From the NCBI GenBank assembly GCA_017934745.1, contig JAGBIY010000020.1:1-64000 (forward strand): DNA of 64,000 nucleotides, read 5' to 3'. A model generated the notes under the pieces. It did not search any database and was not told where the DNA came from. It saw only the letters and a list, made by a program, of their open reading frames with translations. The stretch comes from Treponema sp. (lineage in GTDB: Bacteria; Spirochaetota; Spirochaetia; Treponematales; Treponemataceae). Shown piece by piece: positions 42,573 to 53,100 of this stretch. How positions within the stretch are numbered: the first letter of the stretch is position 1; every line of letters begins with the position of its first letter. Both the position numbers and the translations under genes were made by a program.

Positions 42573-43508
42573 ATGCATAAAAAAGTTGGAAATATTTTAA
42601 TTTTTACATTTTTTTTGTTTTTTTTCATTCCGAGTGCCTTTTCCTCGGCTTTCATTTTTGATGAGGACGCTTTCCTGTCCGCCAAAAATTTCAAAATCCA
42701 TTCGAATTCACAAAATCCCACTGTCCATCTGGTCGATTTCGGCGACGATGACGGCTCTTCCGCTTCGGACAAGGTCGATCCCGACGAGGAGAACTTGTTC
42801 GACGACGACAAGGTTGATCCTGATGATATGGAGGAGGAGCCTGGCGGAGAGGATGACAGCCCTGAGGGTGATTATTCGGGGGAGAAAACAGAAGACGAAG
42901 GGGAGCCTGAGAAGGAGGACCCCGACGAGGCTGCCGAAGACGAATCTGGTGAAGAGCCGGAGACTCCTGAAGAGGAAGGTGTGTCCGACTGCCCTGGGAA
43001 TTCCGTGGCTTTCTGCCTTGGTCTTTCGTCGATTCCCGAAAGCTACTTCGGAACGACTTTTTCGCTTGACGGCTCGTACAGGAACTATTTCAGGTATCCG
43101 GTATATTGGCTTTGCGGAGGGGGAATCGGCAGGGGAAGCCCCAACGGGGATTATCCCTATACATACCAGGTCGGCGGAGACAACCTCGCGGCGCCGAGTT
43201 TCTACTCGACATGCACTTATGGTGGGGCCGGGCTTGTGTACAACAACGTCGAGAAAGGATTCTCAGTCTTCTCGGAATTCGTGATGGGCTTGAGCTTGAG
43301 GATTTTGTACAACGGAAGCATAAAGCACGCCCACAGCGGGAAACTTTACCCAAGCGTTTTCGGGGATTTTTCAGTGGGCGGCTCCTGGCGTTGGCTCAGG
43401 GCGTCTTTGGGCGTCCAGTACGATACGAACTGGAATTTCGTCTTTGGAGGGAAAATCGGGGTGGCGATTCCGATAGAGATGTTCAAAAAGTTGAAGAAGC
43501 AGCAATGA
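42573..43508 (+). CDS. Secreted protein with acidic low-complexity region and barrel-like C-terminus
   Basis: I do not recognise this 311-aa protein. It has a very hydrophobic signal peptide (about 4-26). An extremely acidic stretch (about 55-140) follows, rich in Asp, Glu, Pro and Gly, with a short internal repeat (DKVDPDEENLFDD and DDKVDPDDMEEE). The C-terminal part (about 145-311) is Gly/Tyr/Phe-rich with alternating hydrophobic residues, like a small outer-membrane beta-barrel. Start is ATG 42573; a TTG 18 bp upstream is in frame. It heads an apparent operon: its stop overlaps the ATG of the next lipoprotein gene (ATGA). The acidic region might bind cations or peptidoglycan; that is speculation. 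Confidence 0.75.
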   Translation: MHKKVGNILIFTFFLFFFIPSAFSSAFIFDEDAFLSAKNFKIHSNSQNPTVHLVDFGDDDGSSASDKVDPDEENLFDDDKVDPDDMEEEPGGEDDSPEGDYSGEKTEDEGEPEKEDPDEAAEDESGEEPETPEEEGVSDCPGNSVAFCLGLSSIPESYFGTTFSLDGSYRNYFRYPVYWLCGGGIGRGSPNGDYPYTYQVGGDNLAAPSFYSTCTYGGAGLVYNNVEKGFSVFSEFVMGLSLRILYNGSIKHAHSGKLYPSVFGDFSVGGSWRWLRASLGVQYDTNWNFVFGGKIGVAIPIEMFKKLKKQQ

Positions 43509-44725
43509 AAAGGTTTTGTGTGGTCGCCATATTCTCATTTTTTCTCGTCGCATTGTGCTCCTGCGGAAACAGCGTCCAGGACATGGTGGACCAGTATAAC
43601 GAGGGGTTTGTCCAGGTTACGACGACGTACACTCAAGAATCTGAAGTGGACGATACTGTCTATCAACCTGGTGACGACAAGTTCAATCCGTCTGATATGC
43701 TGTATGCGATTTACAACATATCCCAGAATTCCACTCTGAATCTTGCGGCTCCGGGAAATTGCAGTTGGTACGAATGGGTTATGACCGACCCCGACGACAC
43801 TACGAACACTGAGTTGAATATAAAACTTATGGACGGTTATTCACGTTCCACAAAGAAATATGTCCTATATGTTCCGCAGTCAGGTTTGTATGCAAGCAAG
43901 ACTTTTAAATTGCGGCTGACTGTTCTTGGAAATGATGGAAACTTGTATTCGGACACTTGTGGAATCGCGGTCTACAAGGATTATTACTTTTCATACGCTT
44001 CGTCCAGGAGCGCAGTTGAAACAGGCTCTTTGACATCAAATTCCGGAAGTTCCGCAAGAATGATACTTCCTGACAGTTGGTCGCTTTCGGATAGCTCCCT
44101 AAAATATTATCTTTGCGCGAGAAACGCTGTCACGGATGAAACTCTCGCGCCGATTGAGCTTGAAATAGAGGATGACAGTCTTGGCGCATCGGGAAAAACA
44201 GGAAGCGTCTACTTGGATTTGCCGAAATCGGACTATTATCTTTCTTTGTATTGTACGAAAGGTGAACCCAGCGACATCAGTTCTGAAGAAATTATAAAGG
44301 CAAGTGCCGTTTTGTCTGGATATGCAAATGCGGATATTCGCTACAACCAGAGCGTAGTCTTTTACATGGCTTCTGAAAATCTTGATGGTGCAGGCTTTGC
44401 GGCGTTGAAAATCTTCACGGATGGCTGGTCTCTGTCGGATGCGGATTATGCTGGATATGCGGTTTCCGCTGAAATCACGGAGACCGACGGCTCTGAAAAA
44501 TCATGCAACTATTATGTTGAGTTGGATAATTCGAATATTGCGGCAAATTCGGCTCCATCAAATTACAATTTCAGAATTGGAATTGAATCGGGGACCTATT
44601 TGTTGAGTATAAGATTCAGCAACGGAGAAACAACATACTCATGGTATGACAGTATTGTGATTCTTGCTGGAAAAACAACGGAAGCGACTATCGGTGTGCC
44701 TCCAATAATTGAGGGAGGTGGATAG
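43505..44725 (+). CDS. Lipoprotein, paralogue of the downstream gene
   Basis: A 406-aa predicted lipoprotein: short hydrophobic leader ending in LVALCSC, giving lipid attachment at Cys18 or Cys20. The body is beta-rich and Ser/Thr/Asp-rich. Three blocks recur in the 739-aa lipoprotein downstream: SGYANADIRYNQSVVFY (about 272-288), FTDGWSLSDADYAGYA (about 303-318) and YSWYDSIVILAGKTTEATIG (about 377-396). No enzyme motif is seen. The frame is open upstream to 43106 but that part overlaps the preceding gene and is not coding. The ATG overlaps the upstream stop, so translation is coupled. Confidence 0.8.
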   Translation: MKRFCVVAIFSFFLVALCSCGNSVQDMVDQYNEGFVQVTTTYTQESEVDDTVYQPGDDKFNPSDMLYAIYNISQNSTLNLAAPGNCSWYEWVMTDPDDTTNTELNIKLMDGYSRSTKKYVLYVPQSGLYASKTFKLRLTVLGNDGNLYSDTCGIAVYKDYYFSYASSRSAVETGSLTSNSGSSARMILPDSWSLSDSSLKYYLCARNAVTDETLAPIELEIEDDSLGASGKTGSVYLDLPKSDYYLSLYCTKGEPSDISSEEIIKASAVLSGYANADIRYNQSVVFYMASENLDGAGFAALKIFTDGWSLSDADYAGYAVSAEITETDGSEKSCNYYVELDNSNIAANSAPSNYNFRIGIESGTYLLSIRFSNGETTYSWYDSIVILAGKTTEATIGVPPIIEGGG

Positions 44726-44881
44726 TTGTGAGATGCGATGAGCAAAAAGTAAAATTCACAAGGAGGGAGTGAGAAAATTGGAATAAAACTGGTTGCTCGC
44801 AACCTTCGAGACTCTGTGGTGGAGTTGTAGAAAAACGGATTATTTTTTATGGAAATATTGTTTTCATGAGGAGGCAAAAAT

Positions 44882-47101
44882 ATGAAAAAAATTGCTAAAT
44901 TTTTTGCATTGGCAGTTGGTTTGGCGACGATGCTTTTTGCATCGTGCTCAGACCTTTCTGACGATGCGGTTGTCAGTTCAAAGACAAAAAACGGTGATGA
45001 GACAGCTTCTCTTACGTTGAATGTCACGTCGGCTTCGAAGCTTGTCAATTTTTCGTCTAAAAGCGATTCGTCAAGCCGTACAATCATTCCTGAGGCTCAG
45101 GAAATCGACAATCTTTGGTTCTATCTTTGTTCAAAAAACAACACTGCTGGAGCTACAGCATGGTCGGCACCTGTCGTTGTTGACGTAAAAGGCAAAGAGG
45201 TTGCTGACGGAAACGGCGGAACGACGACCCTTGCTAGAGAGGGCGAGGTAATCATAAATCTTGCAAAGGCGGACTACGATTTCGAGCTTTTCGCTGTCAT
45301 AAGAGGCGCTGGCGAAACAGAGGCTCCTGCGCAGTCGTCTGAGGGTACTCTCAAGCAGGCTGCCGTGTTGGTGGGATATGCGAATGCCGATATCAGAAAT
45401 GATGATACCGTCAATTTTTATTTGACGGCGGAAGGTCTCACAAAAAGCGGTGGAGTTGCATTGAGCCTTTTCACTGACGGATGGGATATCGCTGATTTTC
45501 CTGATTATTCAGCGATTGTGTTGATGTCTTATACTAAAGCTACAACCGTTGGAACTGATACATATACTGAAGGTACGACGGTCGCTGGAACTCAGGTTCC
45601 TGCCGATGCGGCAAATCCAACAGACGCTATTGCGCTTCCAAATGCCGCTCCAACAACTGCGAACTACTCTAAAACTGTTCAGCCTGGAACTTACAACTTT
45701 GAGGTTCGCTTTACGAACAATACGAAAAGCTATACATGGAGCGACAGAATAATAGTTCTTCCTGGTCAGACTACAGAGCAGGAGATAGGAATCCCTCTCG
45801 TGATAGAGAAAGTTCCGAATGCGCCAGCTTCATTCAATGTCGGATATATCGATCCTGCAAACACTACGACTGAGTACTATCGGGCGGAATTTGTTTGGGA
45901 CGGCAAGGATGCCGACGGAAACGAAATCAACAATGAGGAAAAATTCGAGCTTGAGCTGTTGCAGGTTCCTGCCGCTGTCGCCGACGATTATGTGAAAACG
46001 TATGCGGACGCTGTGGCTTCGGCGACTGCCACTGCGGCGACAAAAGATGCGGCATGGGAGACTTTCTCTCCATATGCTACTGGTACTGGAGCCAATGGAA
46101 CTGACGTGGTGTGGTCTACGGACTTCTATGGAAATCTTACAGTCTACAGTTCCGGCTCTTTGCAGAAGAACAATGAGGTCGCTATATTCAAGCTTCCGCT
46201 CGGAAGCCGCTATGTCGCAAGAATCCGCGCAACGAACGCGGCAGGTTCTTCTGATTGGGTCTATGCGGATTTGACTCAGGACATTGCCGCGGATGCCGAC
46301 ACTGGAGCGGTTGCCGCCAGCAAGTACACATCAAAGACTATCAGCAGATTTAGAGTCACATATGACTTGGTTGGAGGTACTTTGGTCGATTCAAGCGATG
46401 CGGCTGTCGACAACGTGTACTACTACTGTCAGGAATTCGCCTCTACGACGACGTCGGGTTCTGTGACGACCGTCACGGGCGGTATCGAAATAATGCAGCC
46501 TGATGGAACAAAGGATTTCGCTGTTACGAATGCAGATCCTGCAGTCTCAGTGACCGCTCCTATTCTCACGTTGAACGGCTCGACATGGACTAACTGGATC
46601 AAGGGCGGAACTGAGTACAACAAAGTCAAGGAAGCTCCTCTAAACTATGGTGGATGTGAGAGCCTTTTGCTTGTAGCGAACTATGCCACAATCGGCACTG
46701 TCACCATATTCGACGACAACGACTATGCTATTGGTGGCGTGGAGTCTGCTTCTAGCGGCTCTGGAACCGCGGCGATTGCTGTCGACACAAACAATACTGT
46801 CTATACTATTACGGCAAGCCAGAAAGATGACGTGACGCTCACATGGACTGTCACTTATCCAACAGGCGTAGTGTATGACAAGGTCTACCTCGACATTACA
46901 AGTACAGACGGAAACCGCAAGTACAATGTGGGGGACATAAAATCCGTTACGACCGATGCGTCTGGAGTTACAACAGGAACTTTCACGATTCCAATCAGCA
47001 CATATACAAAGGGTGTTTACAACGCAATGATAAAAGCATGGTCGGCCGTAAAACAAAACGACCCATACACCGCGAACATCACTCTCACAATCGTAGATTA
47101 A
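44882..47101 (+). CDS. Large lipoprotein with repeated paralogous module and Fn3-like C-terminus
   Basis: A 739-aa predicted lipoprotein: signal peptide with lipobox LFASC (Cys22). Residues about 40-310 match the whole of the upstream lipoprotein in order: VGYANADIRNDDTVNFYLTA (about 162-181), FTDGWDIADFPDYSA (about 197-211), YTWSDRIIVLPGQTTEQEIG (about 284-303). From about 310 a Pro-Asn-Ala-Pro junction opens fibronectin-III-like beta domains (VPNAPASFNVGYIDPANTT). The rest (to 739) is Thr/Ser/Ala/Val-rich beta structure. GAGGAG precedes the ATG. A terminator follows. Surface location or adhesion is a reasonable guess, not shown. The 156 bp before it carry a GGTTGC/GCAACC hairpin only. Confidence 0.82.
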   Translation: MKKIAKFFALAVGLATMLFASCSDLSDDAVVSSKTKNGDETASLTLNVTSASKLVNFSSKSDSSSRTIIPEAQEIDNLWFYLCSKNNTAGATAWSAPVVVDVKGKEVADGNGGTTTLAREGEVIINLAKADYDFELFAVIRGAGETEAPAQSSEGTLKQAAVLVGYANADIRNDDTVNFYLTAEGLTKSGGVALSLFTDGWDIADFPDYSAIVLMSYTKATTVGTDTYTEGTTVAGTQVPADAANPTDAIALPNAAPTTANYSKTVQPGTYNFEVRFTNNTKSYTWSDRIIVLPGQTTEQEIGIPLVIEKVPNAPASFNVGYIDPANTTTEYYRAEFVWDGKDADGNEINNEEKFELELLQVPAAVADDYVKTYADAVASATATAATKDAAWETFSPYATGTGANGTDVVWSTDFYGNLTVYSSGSLQKNNEVAIFKLPLGSRYVARIRATNAAGSSDWVYADLTQDIAADADTGAVAASKYTSKTISRFRVTYDLVGGTLVDSSDAAVDNVYYYCQEFASTTTSGSVTTVTGGIEIMQPDGTKDFAVTNADPAVSVTAPILTLNGSTWTNWIKGGTEYNKVKEAPLNYGGCESLLLVANYATIGTVTIFDDNDYAIGGVESASSGSGTAAIAVDTNNTVYTITASQKDDVTLTWTVTYPTGVVYDKVYLDITSTDGNRKYNVGDIKSVTTDASGVTTGTFTIPISTYTKGVYNAMIKAWSAVKQNDPYTANITLTIVD

Positions 47102-47133
47102 ATTCTTTTTTAATCTAGTGTGAGCCTTTCCAG

Positions 47134-47173
47134 ATGCGCCGCTTCCGTTCGTTCGGTTGCGGCGCATTTTTTT
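47134..47173 (+). terminator. Terminator of the lipoprotein operon
   Basis: ATGCGCCGC (47134-47142) and GCGGCGCAT (47159-47167) form a perfect 9-bp stem, followed by a T run. Confidence 0.9.
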
Positions 47174-47199
47174 CCATACTCCATTATTTCCCGCCAGTT

Positions 47200-47208
47200 T
47201 GATATAAT
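47200..47208 (+). promoter_or_regulatory. Extended -10 promoter of uvrA
   Basis: TGATATAAT (TG-n-TATAAT) ends 9 bp before the uvrA ATG (47218). Transcription would start at about 47215, giving a leaderless or nearly leaderless mRNA. The bases before the ATG (TTGCTGTCCT) contain no ribosome site. Confidence 0.6.
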
Positions 47209-47217
47209 TGCTGTCCT

Positions 47218-50076
47218 ATGAACATAAATCCTGTTTTGGGCGAGAAAATCGTCATCCGCGGTGCGCGCGAGCACAACCTCAAGAACATTGATTTGGACAT
47301 TCCGAGAAACAAACTCGTGGTGATTTCGGGACTTTCTGGGTCTGGAAAGTCGTCGCTGGCGTTCGACACTCTCTTCGCGGAGGGGCAGCGGCGGTACATG
47401 GAAAGCCTTTCGAGCTACGCGAGGCAGTTTTTGGGCAGCATGGACAAGCCCGACGTGGATTTGATAGAAGGGCTTTCCCCGGCGATTTCTATTGAACAGA
47501 AGACGACTCACAGGAATCCGCGCTCCACTGTCGGAACCGTCACCGAAATCTACGACTACTACAGGCTGATTTTCTCCCGGATTGGAAAGGCGCACTGCCC
47601 GAAGTGCGGGCGCGAGATAAACGAGCAGTCTGACGACCAGATAATCGACACGATAATGTCTTGGGGCGAGGGGACGAGAGTCTCGATTCTCGCGCCTGTA
47701 ATACACGGAAAGAAGGGCGAGCACCAGAAGGTCATCGACGACGCGAAGAAGTCCGGTTTCGTTCGTGCGAGGATTGACGGTCTGATGGTGGACCTGGACG
47801 ACTCTATAAAGCTCGACAAGCAGAAGAAGCATTCGATAGAGATTGTCGTGGACAGGATTGCGATAAAGGGCGAGTCAAGGAAAAGGCTTGCAGAGAGCGT
47901 GGAGACCGCCCTTTCGTCGGCGAACGGAGTGATAGTCGTCCTGAAGCGGGTGGAAGATTCGTCGGAGAGGGGCTACCACGAGGACGAGGTCTTCTTCTCC
48001 CAGCACAACGCTTGCCCTGACTGCGGAATATCGATTCCAGAGCTCCAGCCGCGACTCTTCTCGTTCAACAATCCGTTCGGAGCCTGCCCTGAATGCACGG
48101 GAATCGGCGAGAAGATGGAGTGGGACGAGAGGAAGATTCTCCCGGACGATTCCCTTAGCTTCAACGAGGGCGCGTTTCCGTTCTTCAACCCCGATTCTGA
48201 GTGGAATTCAGCCATGTTCACCGCCATTTCCGAGACGTTCGGCTTTTCTTTGGACACTCCTGTGCGCGATTTGACTGACGAGCAGAAGCGTGTCCTCTGG
48301 AACGGCGATGGAAGGAACATCCACTGGATTTACAAGAAGCAGAGCGGCGAAGGAATGTCGGAATACAACAGGCCGTGGGTTGGAATCTGGAACGAGATGA
48401 AGAGGCGGCACAACGAGGCGTGGGGCGAAGCGCAGCGTGTGAAGATGGAAGAGAAGTACATGTCCGTCTCTGAATGCACCGGCTGCCACGGAAAAAGGCT
48501 CAGGCCGGAGGCGTTGGGCGTGACCGTCGGCGGAAAGAACATCGTGGATTTGTGCTCCCTTTCAGTCTCCGAGTCGATTGAATTCTTCAAGAACCTCTCC
48601 CTTTCCGAAACAGAGCGTCTCATCGCTTCCCAGGTTTTGAAGGAGATAAACGCGAGGCTCAGCTTCCTGAACAATGTCGGACTCGACTACCTCACGCTCG
48701 ACCGGGCCGCCGGCACTCTTTCGGGCGGCGAGGCGCAGAGAATCAGGCTCGCCACTCAAATCGGCTCTGGGCTCACTGGCGTGATGTACATTCTGGACGA
48801 GCCTTCGATAGGACTCCACCAGAGGGACAACCAGCGGCTCATCGACACTTTGACATACCTCAGGAATCTCGGAAACTCGGTAATCGTCGTGGAGCATGAC
48901 GAGCAGACGCTCCGAACAGCCGATTGGCTCGTGGACATCGGTCCGGGTGCCGGAGTTCATGGCGGAAACGTGGTCGCCTCTGGAACGCCTGAGCAGGTGA
49001 TGCAGGTGGAGGAGAGCGTGACCGGGCGGTTCCTTTCCGGGAAACTCAAGATGGAGATTCCTTCGGAGAGGAGAAAGGGCAACGGAAAATTCATAAGCAT
49101 AAACGGAGTCCGTGAGCACAACCTCAAGAACATCTCCGTGAAGATTCCTCTAGGCGCGTTCACCTGCATAACGGGTGTCTCGGGGTCGGGGAAGTCGACT
49201 CTGCTTTCGGACGTGTTCTATCCGGCAGTTTCCAACAGGCTCATGAAGACCGACTATCCGGTCGGCGATTTCGACGGAATCGAGGGAATCGAAGGCATCG
49301 ACAAGGTGATAAATATCGACCAAAGCCCAATCGGGCGCACACCAAGGAGCAACCCCGTCACATACGCCGGCGTTTTCGATTCGATAAGGGAACTCTACGC
49401 TTCTCTTCCTGATTCAAAAGCGAGGGGCTACAAGGGCGGAAGGTTCTCTTTCAACGTGAAGGGCGGTCGCTGCGAGAAGTGCCAGGGCGCGGGAACGCTC
49501 ACAATCGAGATGAACTTCCTGCCGGACGTTTTTATCCAGTGCGACGTATGCCACGGAAAGCGGTTCAACCAGGAAACTCTGGACGTCCTCTACAAGGGAA
49601 AGTCGATTTCGGACGTTCTTGACATGACGATAGAGGAGGCGTGCGACTTCTTCGACTCGATTCCGCACATCTACAGGAAGCTTTCGACGCTCAAGTCCGT
49701 CGGGCTTGGCTACATAAAGCTCGGGCAGAACGCGTTGACCCTTTCAGGGGGCGAGGCGCAGCGCGTGAAGCTTGCCACGGAGCTTGCCAGACCGTCTACC
49801 GGGAAGACACTCTACATTTTGGACGAGCCTACGACCGGCCTCCACTTCGCGGACGTGAAAATCCTCATGGAAGTGATTCAGCGGCTTGTGGACAAGGGAA
49901 ACACTGTCGTGATGATAGAACACAACCTGGACGTGATAAAGCAGGCCGACTACATAATCGATTTGGGTCCGGACGGAGGTTTCCGCGGAGGCACCGTCGT
50001 GGACACCGGCACCCCGGAGGAAATCGCCGAGAGGGCCGACGAGACAGGCTCTTTCACAGGGAAATTCCTTCGATAA
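47218..50076 (+). CDS. uvrA: Excinuclease ABC subunit A
   Basis: UvrA is the damage-recognising ATPase of nucleotide excision repair. The 952-aa protein has two ABC modules: Walker [20 protein letters not shown] (about 39-57) and [11 protein letters not shown] (about 655-665). Zinc finger [11 protein letters not shown] is at about 124-134, and the second zinc-binding cysteine sets are [13 protein letters not shown] and [17 protein letters not shown] signatures are [20 protein letters not shown] and [20 protein letters not shown]. Length is normal. It has its own promoter and no visible ribosome site. uvrB is not adjacent. Confidence 0.97.
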   Translation: MNINPVLGEKIVIRGAREHNLKNIDLDIPRNKLVVISGLSGSGKSSLAFDTLFAEGQRRYMESLSSYARQFLGSMDKPDVDLIEGLSPAISIEQKTTHRNPRSTVGTVTEIYDYYRLIFSRIGKAHCPKCGREINEQSDDQIIDTIMSWGEGTRVSILAPVIHGKKGEHQKVIDDAKKSGFVRARIDGLMVDLDDSIKLDKQKKHSIEIVVDRIAIKGESRKRLAESVETALSSANGVIVVLKRVEDSSERGYHEDEVFFSQHNACPDCGISIPELQPRLFSFNNPFGACPECTGIGEKMEWDERKILPDDSLSFNEGAFPFFNPDSEWNSAMFTAISETFGFSLDTPVRDLTDEQKRVLWNGDGRNIHWIYKKQSGEGMSEYNRPWVGIWNEMKRRHNEAWGEAQRVKMEEKYMSVSECTGCHGKRLRPEALGVTVGGKNIVDLCSLSVSESIEFFKNLSLSETERLIASQVLKEINARLSFLNNVGLDYLTLDRAAGTLSGGEAQRIRLATQIGSGLTGVMYILDEPSIGLHQRDNQRLIDTLTYLRNLGNSVIVVEHDEQTLRTADWLVDIGPGAGVHGGNVVASGTPEQVMQVEESVTGRFLSGKLKMEIPSERRKGNGKFISINGVREHNLKNISVKIPLGAFTCITGVSGSGKSTLLSDVFYPAVSNRLMKTDYPVGDFDGIEGIEGIDKVINIDQSPIGRTPRSNPVTYAGVFDSIRELYASLPDSKARGYKGGRFSFNVKGGRCEKCQGAGTLTIEMNFLPDVFIQCDVCHGKRFNQETLDVLYKGKSISDVLDMTIEEACDFFDSIPHIYRKLSTLKSVGLGYIKLGQNALTLSGGEAQRVKLATELARPSTGKTLYILDEPTTGLHFADVKILMEVIQRLVDKGNTVVMIEHNLDVIKQADYIIDLGPDGGFRGGTVVDTGTPEEIAERADETGSFTGKFLR

Positions 50077-50126
50077 ATAGGAGAGATGCCGGATTCGGGA
50101 TTTTTTTCCGCCTGCCGTCTTGAGAA

Positions 50127-53100
50127 ATGAAAGTGAAGAAGTTTTTTTCCGCGCCGTTTTTGTTTTTTCTCTTGAGCCTTGCCTCGATTGCTTTCTCCGC
50201 AGAGAAGTCCGTCATAAAAATCGAGTCCGCCCAAAAGTCCGAGTACAAGAAGGACGAGGAGAACGGTTCCGACACCATCGTGCTGACCGGCGACGTAAAG
50301 GTGAGCGTCACGAGCGGCTCCAAGACGACCACGATAAAGGCCGACAAAATCAACTACAACCGCGGGAACGACATGATTTACGCCGAGGGGAACGTGGAAC
50401 TCGACCAGTCTTCCGGCGGGACGAGCGGAGGGGAGACCGTCACGGCCGATTCCCTCCTGTTCAACACCGTCACCCTTGAGGGCATCTTCGACAACGGGCG
50501 CGCTGTCCAGACTTCGAGCGACGCGCTGAACCTGCCGAGCGGCTCCAAGCTCATAGTCGCTTCTGAGATGTTCGGGCGCGACTCGGGCGGCACGATAGCG
50601 TTCAAGTCCGGGAACCTCACTTTCTGCGACGACGAGGATCCGCACTGGAGAATCAAGGCTTCGAGGATTTGGCTTTTGCCGGGCGGTGAATTCGCTTTCC
50701 TTAACGCCGTCTTGTACGTTGGGCGCGTTCCTCTTCTGTGGCTTCCTGCCTTCTACTATCCCAAGGACGAGCTGATTTTCAACCCGTCTTTCGGCTACAA
50801 GTCGCGCACGGGCTACTTCTTCAACACGACGACGTATCTTTATGGAAGAAAGTCCGCGGACTCGTCTTCCACAAGCAGCGACGACGACGACGACAAAATC
50901 AACTTCTTCAGCCTCATGAACACGAGTTCCATGAAGGAGCAGGTGAGGGAGGGCTTGGTCCTTCACAACCTTGACGAGGACTTCAAGGGCGACACGAGCC
51001 ACTACGTCAAAATCATGGCGGACTACTACGAGAACCTCGGAATCATGACCGGAATCGACGCGAACGTTGTCCCCGGCTCCTACCTGACTTCCCTCGTGGC
51101 GAACTTGGAGCTTGGCTTTTCCAACACCGTCTTCAAGAACAATTCCGTCTACACTCCGTTCAACGCTTTGGGCGACAAGGTTTCCGACTCGTCCAACTTC
51201 ATGGGCTTCGACGCTCCGTTCAGGTACCAGGCGAACTTGAAGATGACATTCGCGAAACCGTTCACGCTCAACATCAGCATACCAATCTATTCCGATCCGT
51301 ATTTCGACTACGACTTCAACAACCGCGCGGAATCGATGGACTGGATCGGCTACGCCATGAACGGAGGAAAGACAAGCGAGGACGATGACGAGGACGTGAC
51401 CGAGATTTCAAGCTTCACATGGAATTTGAATGGAAGCTACAAGATTCCGCTTCCTGCTGCCGTCAGTCCTTACGTTTCGAGTCTTTCTGTCTCAAGTTTC
51501 TCTTCGTCCGTGGCCTATTCTTCCAAGGCCGCCACGCTCACGGACAGGGACGAGTACGCCGACGACTCGGCATGGGCGACATACACTCCTGCCAGAAAAT
51601 TCTACTATCCCTCGCAGGTGAACCCGTTCAAGTCGACGCTTTCAATATCGGGAACCATCTTCAAGTATCCGGCCGATTCTTCGTCGTCAAAAGCGAAGAG
51701 TGCGGCTTCACTCGTGAAAATCGACGAATTCAAGACGGAGGAGGAGCTTTTGAAGGAGAAGGAGGAGGCCGAGAAGAAAGCCGAGGAGGCGAGGCTCGCT
51801 TCCTTGACGCCGGAGCAGAGGAAGGCTGAAGAGGAGAAGAAGAAAGGTGAGAAGAGTGATGGGGAATCCGAATCGAAGGTCGTTTTCGATGAGTCTGTCC
51901 TTCCGTCGCTTTCTGTCTCCGTCCCTTCCGTGAAATCCGTGGGAGATTTGACATACACTCTCGGCTACACCGTCACCCCCGATTTCACGTCCCAGTTCTC
52001 CTATTCGTCGACCGCTCTGGAAACTCCTGAGGACTTCTCGTGGAGCGACATGCAGTCGACGTACATAAACGTGAAGTCCCCCGCGACACTCTCAAGCACC
52101 CTCGGCTACAAGGGCGGATTCTTCTCGCTGACCGACAGCCTGACGTTTTCGCCTGTGTACCAGAGGCATCCGTACTTGAAGTCCGCCGAAGTCGACGAGA
52201 ACGGAAACGAAAGCACATCCAACGGCGGCTACACCGAAGCCTCCAAGCTTTCGATAAAGAAGACCGACTACAACGCGCGGAAGCTCGACTTGTCAAGCAC
52301 GAACACGGCGACGATAAAGCCTTTCTACTACACCGACCACTTTTCTGGAACGTCGCTCGCGTGGAATTCCACGATGAAGCTTGTGGACACGGAATTCCTC
52401 TCCGACGAGTACACGAGCGACGACGACGACCCCGAATGGGAGTACCACGTCTTCGACTTCTGGGACAAGGACGAATTCACGACCCACAGCCTCACGGGAA
52501 CTTTCGCGGCTTCCGAACTGGACGGAAAGCTCACCCAGAGCCTGGCGTTGACGTCCACGCTTCCTCCCCGCTACAAATCGTACACGGGAACGCTCACTCT
52601 TGGATTCCCCTGCGTCACGCTCACGACATCGGGCGGAATAAAGGAGAACGAGACCGAGCAGACAGAATCGAACGCCGACTCCTGGGAGAAGTGGATAAAG
52701 CAGGATTTTTCGGAATCGCTTTCCGTGTCGCTCTTCGATAGCAAACTGAAAATCTCGCAGTCCTACGCCTTCGACTTCGAGAAATGGGACCACGAGTCGT
52801 TCAAGGCCTCTGTTTCTGGCTACGGCGCGCAGCTCTCCTATGTCGCGAGCTATGTTTCCGGGTACTATTTCAACGTGGCCACGGACGACGACGGCAACGT
52901 CATCTCAAGGCGCGGCTGGAAGGCGAATTCCAGCGACGAGAAGAAATTCCAGCCGTACTCGATGACCCTCTCCTACACGAAGCCGAGCGCGACGTACAAA
53001 TACTGGTCCGACAGGGTCTCTTTCGCGCCGACCTTGACAACCAGCGTCGTCTACGATTTTCTCCGTCCTACGAGCAGCTATTTCAGCTTCAAGCCGGGAC

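Noticed and set aside
43106..43504. N-terminal extension of the lipoprotein frame at 43505
   Set aside because: It overlaps the convincing upstream gene, is basic and Arg/Gln-rich, and the lipoprotein signal begins exactly at ATG 43505.
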